This document shows positions 1 to 6,347 of a stretch of 9,443 bases of DNA, piece by piece. The translations under genes were made by a program, and so were the position numbers. The stretch spans positions 1 through 9,443 of the forward strand of contig CAZUPR010000048.1 in NCBI GenBank assembly GCA_964622305.1, read 5' to 3'. The DNA comes from SKKY01 sp964622305. Lineage in GTDB: Bacteria; Bacillota; Peptococcia; Peptococcales; SKKY01. Under the pieces are notes generated by a model, which did no database searches, was not told where the DNA came from, and saw only the letters and a list, made by a program, of their open reading frames with translations. Numbering within the stretch: position 1 is the first letter of the stretch; each line of letters starts with the position of its first letter.

Positions 1-5
1 GGGCA

Positions 6-113
6 CCTGCCCACCTCCTTCCAATCAAAAGATTTACATTTGGGGACGCAACATTTTGTCCGGACAGAATGTTGCGTCCCCAAATGTAAATCTTGCCACC
101 CCTAATGGGCAGG
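6..113. repeat. Outer 8-bp inverted repeat flanking the palindrome
   Basis: CCTGCCCA at 6-13 is the exact reverse complement of TGGGCAGG at 106-113, and the pair encloses the long palindrome at 29-94. Positions 1-5 (GGGCA) can alternatively pair with 8-12 (TGCCC) in a small hairpin. The outer pair may mark the true ends of the element or may be a chance match. Eight bases over about 100 bp is weak evidence alone. Confidence 0.35.
29..94. repeat. Long perfect-arm palindrome, REP/MITE-like
   Basis: Positions 29-61 and 62-94 are reverse complements of each other over 33 bp with no loop. The only imperfection is the pair 56/67 (T opposite G), which would still pair as G-U in RNA. Each arm contains a GGGGACG / CGTCCCC core. 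It encodes nothing and has no T-tract, so it is not an ordinary terminator. Such loop-free GGGGACG-type palindromes in intergenic regions resemble dispersed REP-like elements that IS200/IS605-type (Y1) transposases are thought to mobilise. No transposase is in this window, and I cannot test copy number from one window. Confidence 0.8.
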
Positions 114-121
114 GGTATAAT
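93..121 (+). promoter_or_regulatory. Sigma-A promoter of the AI-2E-family gene
   Basis: TTGCCA (93-98) and TATAAT (116-121) are separated by exactly 17 bp. Transcription would start near 128, about 11 bases before the ATG at 139, which is an unusually short leader. The first two bases of the -35 box are also the last two bases of the palindrome arm (29-94), so the repeat abuts the promoter. Confidence 0.75.
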
Positions 122-138
122 TTAAGTGGTGATGTCTT

Positions 139-1254
139 ATGGAATTTTTAAACAAGGATTTAAAAAGAAAAATGTTTTTAGTTTTCTTTGCAATGCTCAT
201 CTGGACCTTGTTTGCTAATATTGATTTTTTAATAAATGCGATTAGGGTCTTTCTGGGAGCAACCTCTCCCCTCATCATTGGTTTTATTATTGCCTTTATT
301 CTCAATAAACCTATGATGTTTTTTCAAAGGAAAATTTTTGCCAGCCTAAAAATCAGCGATTCTGCTAAGAAAGTGCTCAGTCTCCTTCTTACCATCCTGG
401 TCTTTATTTTAATCCTGGTTCTTATTATAAGTGTACTTATTCCTGGCCTGGTTGACACTGGTACCGAGCTCAAGCACAAGTTCCCGGGCTACCTCAATAC
501 GATTAAAGAATACGTCAGCAATAACACTGACAAGTATTCAAAAATCAACGAATGGGTGCAAACCCTTAACCCCGACAAAATGAAGGATTCCTTTAATTCT
601 TTTCTCCAGGGATCTCTCTATGACTGGATTGGCTCAACTTTTTCTGTTGCCTCCTCAGTCTTTGGCAGTATTATTTCCTTTGCCCTGGGCCTGGTTTTTT
701 CCATTTACTTTCTCTTGCAAAAAGAAAATCTCCTGGCTTTGAATGACAAGTTCCTAAAAGCTATTCTGCCAGAGAAAATTTATCAGAAGGTTGTCTATGT
801 TGGCGAGCTCAATCGCAAGGCTTTTTCCGACTTTATCCTGGCTCAGTCCCTGGAAGCCCTTCTTCTGGGCAGTCTTTTCTTTGTCACCCTGGTTATTTTC
901 CGCATGCCCTATGCCACTATCATCAGCTTGGTCATCGGAGTTTTTTCCTTTATTCCAATAGTTGGGGCCTTCGCCGGCCTTGTGACTGGAATTTTCTTAA
1001 TTTTTGTAGAAAGCCCCAAACTGGCTGGTCTCTTTATTATTCTTTTCTTCGTCCTCCAGCAAATTGAAAGCAACATCATTTATCCCCGCCTGGTGGGCAA
1101 GATCTCCGGCATCTCGCCCCTGGTAACCCTGGCGGCAGTAACCTTGGGTGGCGGACTCATGGGAATCATTGGCATTATCCTTTTTGTTCCCATCTTTGCA
1201 GTCCTCCAGCGCCTCTTCTTTGACTTCTTAGAAACTCCAGAGCAGGAGAATTAA
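139..1254 (+). CDS. AI-2E family (PerM/YtvI-like) membrane protein
   Basis: This 371-residue polytopic membrane protein belongs to the AI-2E transporter family (PF01594). Members were named after an E. coli autoinducer-2 exporter, but most have unknown substrates and some relatives are Na+/H+ antiporters, so the substrate here is unknown. Two hydrophobic hairpins fill roughly residues 12-55 and 78-105. A soluble segment follows (about 106-165), then helices from about 166 to the end. The family signature is visible as FIPIVGAFAG (271-280) and QQIESNIIYPRLVG (307-320), then a glycine-rich segment (GGGLMGIIG). The length is normal. The start is supported by GGTGAT at 128-133, 5 bases before the ATG. 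The gene has its own promoter (93-121). Its last 27 bases overlap the end of the convergent SLC13 permease gene. No terminator is visible after it. Confidence 0.9.
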   Translation: MEFLNKDLKRKMFLVFFAMLIWTLFANIDFLINAIRVFLGATSPLIIGFIIAFILNKPMMFFQRKIFASLKISDSAKKVLSLLLTILVFILILVLIISVLIPGLVDTGTELKHKFPGYLNTIKEYVSNNTDKYSKINEWVQTLNPDKMKDSFNSFLQGSLYDWIGSTFSVASSVFGSIISFALGLVFSIYFLLQKENLLALNDKFLKAILPEKIYQKVVYVGELNRKAFSDFILAQSLEALLLGSLFFVTLVIFRMPYATIISLVIGVFSFIPIVGAFAGLVTGIFLIFVESPKLAGLFIILFFVLQQIESNIIYPRLVGKISGISPLVTLAAVTLGGGLMGIIGIILFVPIFAVLQRLFFDFLETPEQEN

Positions 1255-3018
1255 GGGGCCACCCAAAACAAGAGTTATTATGGAAAGTGGCAGTCCCAGT
1301 TTCCAGTAATCTGTAAATTTATAATTACCTGGCCCCATAACCAGCATATTTGACTGATGGGCGATAGGTGTCATATATGATGCTGAAGCGGCAAAGCAAA
1401 CTCCCATTAAAAAAGGATCTGGGGAGAGGCTGGCCGCTTCTGCTATTCCCAGGGCAATTGGCCCCATGATAACGGCTGTAGCAGTACTGCTAATCAGACT
1501 GTTAAGGATCATGCAGAAAATCATAAGCAAAATAAGTATCCATACTGGTGATAAAAAAGCAGCAAGTCCTACCATAGTGTGGGCGATGCTTAAGGCCAGA
1601 CCACTTTTTTGGATGGCCGTGCCCAGAGGTAAAAGTGCCGCCAAAAGAATAAGTGTTGGCCATTCTATAGATTCATAAAATTCCTTGGCCGTCAAAATCC
1701 TGCTTAAAACCATAAGAATAGCCACCAAAGAAAAGGCCAGCTGGACTGGCATAAGGTCCAGAGTCACAAAAATTACTCCGGCTAAAAACATGACGAGGGG
1801 CATAAATTCATTTTTCTTGCCAAGTTTTGTCCCTCCCATTTCCAGACTCCTGCCAGCCAAAGGTAAGCATCCTAAATCCTGATAAATATCCTGGAGCCTT
1901 TCCTTAGGTGCCTGCAGAAGAAGGACATCCCCAGGCTGAAAACGAAAATCTTTTAACTGGAATACTAAATAAACTCCCTTGCGGTAGGCTGCCACAAGGT
2001 TAACATTGTAACGATTGCGCAATCTGCTCTCTACTGGCGTCCTTCCTGTGAGGATTGACTCCTCCCGCAGAACAACCTCCACCATGGTAAAATCATCAGA
2101 TTTCAAGTTAAGCTGACTCTCCAGACGGTCAAGCTTGGCTCCTGCCAAAACCAGGCCTGTCTTATTTATGAGTTCCGCCAGCTCCCTGGCATCAGCCTTG
2201 ATTACCAGGAGGTCACCCTCCTCTAAAAGCTCATCAGCCTGAGGAACAACAATATTTCTCTTGCCCCTGCTGATACTTAAAACTTCAACTTCCACCTTAT
2301 AGGTCTGATAAATATCCTTAATGGTCTTACCCAAGAGCTTGGAATCTTTTGTAACCTGGGCCTCTGACAAATATTCACCAATGTTAAAAATCTTTTCCTG
2401 ATTTTTCTTTTCCCGGTCCGGTAAAAGCTTCATGCCTATAGTTACTGTAAAAATAATGATTGCGGCAACCAAAACAAAACCTATAAGGGTAAAATCAAAA
2501 AAACCAAAGGCCTCCCCCGTAACTTCTGCCCTGTAGGCAGAAACAATAAGGTTTGGAGGAGTCCCAATTGCAGTTAGCTTTCCACCTACCAGGGAGGCAA
2601 AGGCTACCGGCATAAGAAGCTTTGAGGGATTGATTTTGTTATCCTCAGCAACTTTAATTGCCACAGGTAAAAGAAGAGCCAAAGCTCCCACATTATTCAT
2701 AAAGGCAGACAAAAAAGCTGTGATAGCCATAAGAATGGCCAGCTTCACAGGAACATTAACTTTTTTCTTGTCTATAAAAACGATAATCCTATCAACAAAG
2801 CCAGATTTTAAAAGGGCCTTGTTGATTACTAATACTGCAGCGACGGTGATGACGGCCGGATGGCTAAAGCCTGAAAATATTTCTTCTGCTGTGAGAATTT
2901 GTAAGATGCCCAGCAAAAAGAGGCCGGAAACAGCTACAAATTCATAACGGATTCTCCCATCGATAAAAAAGAAGAGAGTGCCCAGGATAACCAGGGCTAC
3001 AATTATTTGATCCAGCAT
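1228..3018 (-). CDS. SLC13-family permease with two central RCK_C domains
   Basis: This 596-residue inner-membrane transporter of the SLC13/DASS type probably moves an anion such as sulfate or a carboxylate with a cation; the substrate cannot be read from the sequence. The N-terminal membrane half is about residues 1-198, with the NN pair at 108-109 and the GTPPN loop (GGKLTAIGTPPN, 145-156). Two RCK_C (TrkA-C) domains follow at about 212-288 and 302-381. The C-terminal membrane half is about 404-596, with TPIAHQSN (550-557) and MGPG (561-564). RCK_C domains usually bind small regulatory ligands, c-di-AMP in some transporters, so allosteric control is plausible. At residues 510-511 the usual Asn pair of the second re-entrant loop is Ser-Ser. 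The start has AAGGAG at 3030-3035 with 11-base spacing, inside the end of the cyclophilin gene. The intergenic gap is only 8 bp, so the two genes form an operon. Confidence 0.9.
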   Translation of the reverse strand: MLDQIIVALVILGTLFFFIDGRIRYEFVAVSGLFLLGILQILTAEEIFSGFSHPAVITVAAVLVINKALLKSGFVDRIIVFIDKKKVNVPVKLAILMAITAFLSAFMNNVGALALLLPVAIKVAEDNKINPSKLLMPVAFASLVGGKLTAIGTPPNLIVSAYRAEVTGEAFGFFDFTLIGFVLVAAIIIFTVTIGMKLLPDREKKNQEKIFNIGEYLSEAQVTKDSKLLGKTIKDIYQTYKVEVEVLSISRGKRNIVVPQADELLEEGDLLVIKADARELAELINKTGLVLAGAKLDRLESQLNLKSDDFTMVEVVLREESILTGRTPVESRLRNRYNVNLVAAYRKGVYLVFQLKDFRFQPGDVLLLQAPKERLQDIYQDLGCLPLAGRSLEMGGTKLGKKNEFMPLVMFLAGVIFVTLDLMPVQLAFSLVAILMVLSRILTAKEFYESIEWPTLILLAALLPLGTAIQKSGLALSIAHTMVGLAAFLSPVWILILLMIFCMILNSLISSTATAVIMGPIALGIAEAASLSPDPFLMGVCFAASASYMTPIAHQSNMLVMGPGNYKFTDYWKLGLPLSIITLVLGGPLILLLWSF

Positions 3019-3026
3019 AGGACAGG

Positions 3027-3542
3027 CTACTCCTTGGAATCCTTGGGCTGGTCTTCCTTAAGAAGAGTAACTTTTTTCATTACCTGGTCTAAAACTGGCT
3101 TATCACCAAAAAAGCTGGTTTTTGCCATGACAATCTTATCAGCAACATCCATTCCTTCTGTAACCTTTCCAAAAGCAGCATACTGACCGTCAAGATGATC
3201 TGAATCCGAAACCATGATAAAAAACTGAGAGCCAGCTGAGTCAAAATCTCTGGAGCGGGCCATGGAAAGAACTCCACGCTCATGCTTCAAGTCATTTGCA
3301 AAACCATTGGCTGAAAACTCTCCCTTAATGTGATGTCCCGGACCTCCGGTACCGGCCCCCTGAGGGCAGCCACCTTGAATCATAAAACCGGGAATTACCC
3401 TGTGGAAAATCAAACCATCATAAAAACCCTTCTCAACCAGGCTGACAAAATTTTTGACAGTTTTTGGGGCGATTTCAGGATAAAGTTCCGCCTTGATAAG
3501 ACCCCCGTCCTCCATCTCAATCTCAATCCTTGGATTTGCCAT
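3027..3542 (-). CDS. Cyclophilin-type peptidyl-prolyl isomerase, cytoplasmic
   Basis: This 171-residue single-domain cyclophilin (PpiB-like) catalyses cis-trans isomerisation of X-Pro bonds during protein folding. It has no signal peptide or membrane segment, so it should act in the cytoplasm. The active-site blocks are present: FHRVIPGFMIQGG at residues 46-58, with Arg48, Phe53 and Gln56 at the expected catalytic places, and MARSRDFDSAGSQFFI ending near 109, with Gln106 and Phe108. The residue matching human CypA Trp121 is His116 (HLDG), so strong cyclosporin binding is unlikely; many bacterial cyclophilins differ here. The tail is charged and lysine-rich. AAGGAGG at 3551-3557 lies 8 bases before the ATG. 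It is the first gene of an operon with the SLC13 permease and is divergent from feoA. Confidence 0.95.
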   Translation of the reverse strand: MANPRIEIEMEDGGLIKAELYPEIAPKTVKNFVSLVEKGFYDGLIFHRVIPGFMIQGGCPQGAGTGGPGHHIKGEFSANGFANDLKHERGVLSMARSRDFDSAGSQFFIMVSDSDHLDGQYAAFGKVTEGMDVADKIVMAKTSFFGDKPVLDQVMKKVTLLKEDQPKDSKE

Positions 3543-3589
3543 AATTATTGCCTCCTTCTTTGTTTTTTCTACTTTATTATATGCTTCCT

Positions 3590-3618
3590 ATTATAGACTA
3601 ATCCGAAAATAATATGAA
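3590..3618 (-). promoter_or_regulatory. Candidate promoter of the cyclophilin-SLC13 operon
   Basis: On the minus strand TTCATA (3618-3613) and TATAAT (3595-3590) are 17 bp apart, predicting a start near 3583 and a leader of about 40 bases. A second TATAAT at 3581-3576 has only GGATTA at the -35 place and is less likely. The -35 box lies 12 bp from the -35 box of the divergent feo promoter. Confidence 0.55.
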
Positions 3619-3630
3619 GATTTTATCGTA

Positions 3631-3658
3631 TTGACAAAGCCACCCGAACTGGTATAAA
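3631..3658 (+). promoter_or_regulatory. feo operon promoter (extended -10)
   Basis: TTGACA (3631-3636) and TATAAA (3653-3658) are 16 bp apart. TG at 3650-3651 followed by one base before the -10 box makes an extended -10 element. Transcription should start near 3665, leaving a leader of about 60 bases before feoA. This is a near-consensus strong promoter, which fits a gene set kept off by a repressor. Confidence 0.75.
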
Positions 3659-3659
3659 A

Positions 3660-3692
3660 TTAGCTAAGAAGTTAGTTAGCTATGCCTAACTA
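3660..3692 (+). promoter_or_regulatory. Candidate iron-regulator operator of feo
   Basis: The perfect palindrome TTAGCTAA (3660-3667) overlaps the predicted start of transcription. It is followed by the dyad TAGTTAG-N6-CTAACTA (3673-3679 and 3686-3692). TTAGCTATGCCTAA at 3676-3689 differs at two positions from the perfect palindrome TTAGGCATGCCTAA. TTAGG/CCTAA-type half-sites are typical of DtxR/IdeR/MntR-family metalloregulators, which repress iron uptake genes when Fe2+ is plentiful. No Fur-type box is apparent. The regulator gene is not in the window, so the assignment rests on site shape and position. Confidence 0.45.
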
Positions 3693-3724
3693 TTTTTTTA
3701 TCTCATTAAATAGAGGAGAAAGGA

Positions 3725-3970
3725 ATGATGACCATGAAAGCTGCTTTAACAAATTTGACTAAGGGCCAAATGGGCCGGGTCGATTCTATAAATGCCGGCA
3801 AAGATGCCACCAAAAGACTTTTTGAAATGGGCTTAAATACCAATGCCTGTGTGCAAATTGTTAAAAATGATTCCGGTCCCCTTGTGATTAGTATAAATGG
3901 TAATAAAGTAGCCTTAGGCCGAGGCCTGGCAGAAAAAGTTATCTTAAGAAAAGGGGAATTTAATGCATAA
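3725..3970 (+). CDS. feoA: FeoA, small SH3-like partner of FeoB
   Basis: This 81-residue cytoplasmic protein has the FeoA fold (PF04023), a small SH3-like barrel that is thought to bind FeoB and support Fe2+ uptake. The family pattern is visible as RLFEMGLNTNACVQIV, then a GPLVISINGNKVALGRGLA block in which the strand-turn and the ALGR motif are typical. The length is normal. Three ATG codons lie close together (3725, 3728, 3734). AGGAG at 3714-3718 is 6 bases before the first and 9 before the second, so either of these is likely and the third is too far. The stop codon overlaps the feoB start by 8 bp, which suggests coupled translation. A promoter and operator-like dyads lie just upstream. 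Confidence 0.95.
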   Translation: MMTMKAALTNLTKGQMGRVDSINAGKDATKRLFEMGLNTNACVQIVKNDSGPLVISINGNKVALGRGLAEKVILRKGEFNA

Positions 3971-5981
3971 GAAAAAAATCGCCCTGGTTGGTAACCCCAA
4001 CTCAGGCAAGACAACCCTCTTTAATCAGCTTACCGGGTCCAACCAACAAGTTGGGAACTGGCCTGGTGTAACAGTTGAGAGAAAAGAGGGCCTTTTAAAA
4101 TATAATGGCCAGGAGTACAGGATTATTGACCTGCCCGGTATCTACAGCCTGGGAGCTTTTTCCGAGGACGAAGTAGTTGCCATGGATTATGTGCTCTCTG
4201 ATGATGCCGATGTTATTGTTAACGTTGTTGACGCCTGTAATATCGAAAGAAACCTCTACCTGACCTCGCAGCTTTTAGAGATGGGTAAAAATATAGTAGT
4301 CGTTTTAAATATGGCAGATGAGGCCATAAAGAGAAATATCAGTTTGGATCTTGATGTCCTTTCCAAAAAGCTGGGTGTGCCTGTGGTCACCACTGTTGCC
4401 CACAAGGGGGAGGGTAAGTCAGACTTGATCGAAACTGCCCTGCAGGCTATCGATAATAAAAAAGTTTACGAAAACCCCCTGGTCTATAATGAGAATGTTT
4501 TGCACCATATGGGGCAAATTGAGGATATTCTGGCCGGGCAAAAACTGCCTTTTCCCCTAAAGTGGACTGCTCTTAAAATAATTGAGGGTGATGGCCACCT
4601 CCTTAAAAGGTTGGAGGAAAGTAATTTAGATCCAGAAGTTCTTAAAGAAATAAAGGATTTTTATAAGTTTCACAGTAAGGACAGCTTTGAGCTGGAGATT
4701 GTCGATTCCAGGTATGCCTTTGCTAATGCCATGGCTGAGGGCTCTGTTAAACGCCCAGAGGAAGAGACTGCAACTTTCAGTGACAAGGTAGATAAAATTT
4801 TAATTAACAAATATCTTGGTATTCCAGCCTTCGCTCTCATTATGCTAGCGGTTTTCCAAATCACTTTTGCTATTGGCCAGGAAGTCCTGGGAGGTCTGGC
4901 AGCAGACCTGGTAGATGGTTTGGGGGAGATTCTTGTAGGTTTTCTTGAAGCCCTTAAGGCTCCTGACCTGCTCATCGCCTTCGTAGGCGATGGTATTATA
5001 AGTGGTGTTGGTGCGGTAATCGAGTTTGTTCCTTTGATTACTGTCCTCTATCTGCTTTTGGGCCTCCTGGAAGATTCTGGCTACATGGCCAGGGCAGCCT
5101 ATGTCTGGGATAACATGATGCGGGCAGCCGGACTACAGGGCCGAGCCTTTATCTCCATGATTATCGGTTTTGGTTGTAACGTGCCAGGCATTATGTCGGC
5201 AAGAACCATGGACAATAAAAAGGACCGGATGATTACCATGCTGGTCATGCCCTTTATGTCCTGTGGGGCCAAAATTCCCATTTACTCAGTTTTCATCGCA
5301 GCTTTTTTCCCAAGGAATGGTGGTTTGATTCTTTTTGCCCTCTATGCTATTGGGATTATGATGGCCTTAATTATGGCAAAAGTATTTAATAAAACTTTGT
5401 TTAAAGGCGAAAGCTCCTATTTGATTATGGAGTTGCCTCCATACAGGATGCCAACCTTTAAAAACGTAATGATGAATATGTGGACCAATGTCTCTGGCTT
5501 TATTGTAAGAGCCGGAACAGTAATTTTCTTAGTAGTAACCTTTATGTGGTTTTTGGCAGTCTTTCCATCAAATGCTGAGCCCTACAGCCAGGAAAGTTTC
5601 CTGGGTATAATCGGAACACAATTAGTTCCACTCTTTAAACCAGCAGGCTTTGGCACCTGGCAGGAATCTGTTGCCCTCTTTGCCGGAATCCCTGCTAAGG
5701 AAGCTGTTGTTGGAACCCTGGGGATGCTCTATGCCGGTCAGTACATGGAAGAAGGAGCCGCTCTGGTTCAGGCGCTTCAGCAAAACTTTACTTCTCTGAC
5801 CGCGCTTTCTTACATGCTTATGGTTCTTTTATACACACCATGTGCGGCAGTGCTTGGAATTATCACAAAAGAAACAAAATCTGTGGGCTGGGCTGTTTTC
5901 ATTGCTCTTTACACTTTTGCCCTGGCCTGGATTGTTGCAGTGGTGGTCTACCAGCTTGGTAGTTTCTTAGGCTTCAGTTAA
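3963..5981 (+). CDS. feoB: FeoB, ferrous iron transporter with G-protein domain
   Basis: This 672-residue inner-membrane protein imports Fe2+. The N-terminal GTPase domain (about 1-165) shows G1 GNPNSGKT (10-17), the G2 threonine Thr37, G3 DLPG (56-59) and G4 NMAD (116-119). G5 is probably near 143-151, in a region reading TTVAHKGEG. A helical GDI-type spacer follows (about 170-270). The membrane part begins near residue 286 and contains the two Gate-type repeats: IGFGCNVPG with Cys405, MPFMSCGAK with Cys434, KEAVVG (579-584) and YTPC with Cys627. The conserved cysteines probably lie near the iron path. Some FeoB homologues are 700 residues or more; this one ends soon after the last helix without a long C-terminal extension. 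AAGGGGA at 3951-3957 precedes the ATG. It sits between feoA (8-bp overlap) and feoC (15-bp gap). Confidence 0.97.
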   Translation: MHKKKIALVGNPNSGKTTLFNQLTGSNQQVGNWPGVTVERKEGLLKYNGQEYRIIDLPGIYSLGAFSEDEVVAMDYVLSDDADVIVNVVDACNIERNLYLTSQLLEMGKNIVVVLNMADEAIKRNISLDLDVLSKKLGVPVVTTVAHKGEGKSDLIETALQAIDNKKVYENPLVYNENVLHHMGQIEDILAGQKLPFPLKWTALKIIEGDGHLLKRLEESNLDPEVLKEIKDFYKFHSKDSFELEIVDSRYAFANAMAEGSVKRPEEETATFSDKVDKILINKYLGIPAFALIMLAVFQITFAIGQEVLGGLAADLVDGLGEILVGFLEALKAPDLLIAFVGDGIISGVGAVIEFVPLITVLYLLLGLLEDSGYMARAAYVWDNMMRAAGLQGRAFISMIIGFGCNVPGIMSARTMDNKKDRMITMLVMPFMSCGAKIPIYSVFIAAFFPRNGGLILFALYAIGIMMALIMAKVFNKTLFKGESSYLIMELPPYRMPTFKNVMMNMWTNVSGFIVRAGTVIFLVVTFMWFLAVFPSNAEPYSQESFLGIIGTQLVPLFKPAGFGTWQESVALFAGIPAKEAVVGTLGMLYAGQYMEEGAALVQALQQNFTSLTALSYMLMVLLYTPCAAVLGIITKETKSVGWAVFIALYTFALAWIVAVVVYQLGSFLGFS

Positions 5982-5987
5982 AGGAGG
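5981..5987 (+). promoter_or_regulatory. Ribosome site that fixes the TTG start of feoC
   Basis: AAGGAGG is a full Shine-Dalgarno match and begins on the last base of the feoB stop codon. It lies 9 bases before TTG at 5997. No ATG is available at a suitable distance, so this site decides the TTG start. Confidence 0.85.
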
Positions 5988-5996
5988 CTGATAACT

Positions 5997-6257
5997 TTGT
6001 TAAAAGAAATTTTGCGACATCTTAATGACGATGCTTATTTTTCCCTGACCAGACTGGCTGATAAGCTTAATACAAGTCCTGGGGCAGCAGAGGCTGCTAT
6101 CCAGCAGCTGGTGAGAATGGGATATATTAAAGAAGAGAAAACAGGCGAGGCTTGTGCAAGTTCTTGTGGTGGCTGTCCCTCTGCCCAGCATTGTGGCAAG
6201 GAGATAGTCAATATCTATGAAATTACCGCCAAAGGAAAAGAATTGATAGGTGCATAA
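5997..6257 (+). CDS. feoC: FeoC-like winged-helix protein with Cys4 cluster
   Basis: This 86-residue protein matches the FeoC family (PF09012). Residues 1-47 form a winged-helix segment (YFSLTRLADKL, then a recognition-like helix and GYIKEE). It is followed by a cysteine cluster C-x3-C-x2-C-x5-C at Cys53, Cys57, Cys60 and Cys66, then a last strand-helix segment. In enterobacterial FeoC a similar cysteine loop binds an oxygen-sensitive Fe-S cluster, and the protein protects FeoB from proteolysis. Whether this one binds DNA or acts on FeoB is not settled by sequence. It starts with TTG, supported by AAGGAGG at 5981-5987. It is the last gene of feoABC and is followed by a strong terminator. Confidence 0.88.
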   Translation: MLKEILRHLNDDAYFSLTRLADKLNTSPGAAEAAIQQLVRMGYIKEEKTGEACASSCGGCPSAQHCGKEIVNIYEITAKGKELIGA

Positions 6258-6262
6258 ACTAG

Positions 6263-6317
6263 AAAAGACCAGCTGACTAGACTTCCATTCGGGAGTTCTT
6301 AGTTTGGCTGGTCTTTT
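6263..6317. terminator. Bidirectional terminator between feoC and cvfB
   Basis: AAAAGACCAGC (6263-6273) pairs perfectly with GCTGGTCTTTT (6307-6317). The inside can continue pairing with small bulges down to ACTTCC/GGGAGT around an ATTC loop (6287-6290). Both ends carry runs of four A or T, so the RNA of either strand ends in a U-run after a GC-containing stem. It sits between the convergent feo operon and cvfB and can serve both. Confidence 0.85.
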
Positions 6318-6347
6318 AATTTGTCAGCACAATTGTGTGCCGGCCAT

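Noticed and set aside
102..305. 67-codon open frame on the minus strand
   Set aside because: It is antisense to the start of the AI-2E-family gene and its promoter, with no family resemblance.
2630..2947. 105-codon open frame on the plus strand
   Set aside because: It lies wholly inside the SLC13 permease gene on the other strand, has no ribosome site and shows no recognisable domain.
3330..3596. 88-codon plus-strand frame ending in a hydrophobic tail
   Set aside because: Most of it is antisense to the cyclophilin gene. The hydrophobic end comes from T-rich intergenic DNA, and no ribosome site precedes it.
3601..3725. Possible Fur box before feoA
   Set aside because: I found no TGATAAT-N-ATTATCA-like or GATAATGATAATCATTATC-like site. 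The half-sites present are of TTAG/CTAA type.
6327..6340. Small hairpin GCACA-ATTG-TGTGC between feoC and cvfB
   Set aside because: A 5-bp stem without a T-tract; the strong hairpin at 6263-6317 already explains termination.
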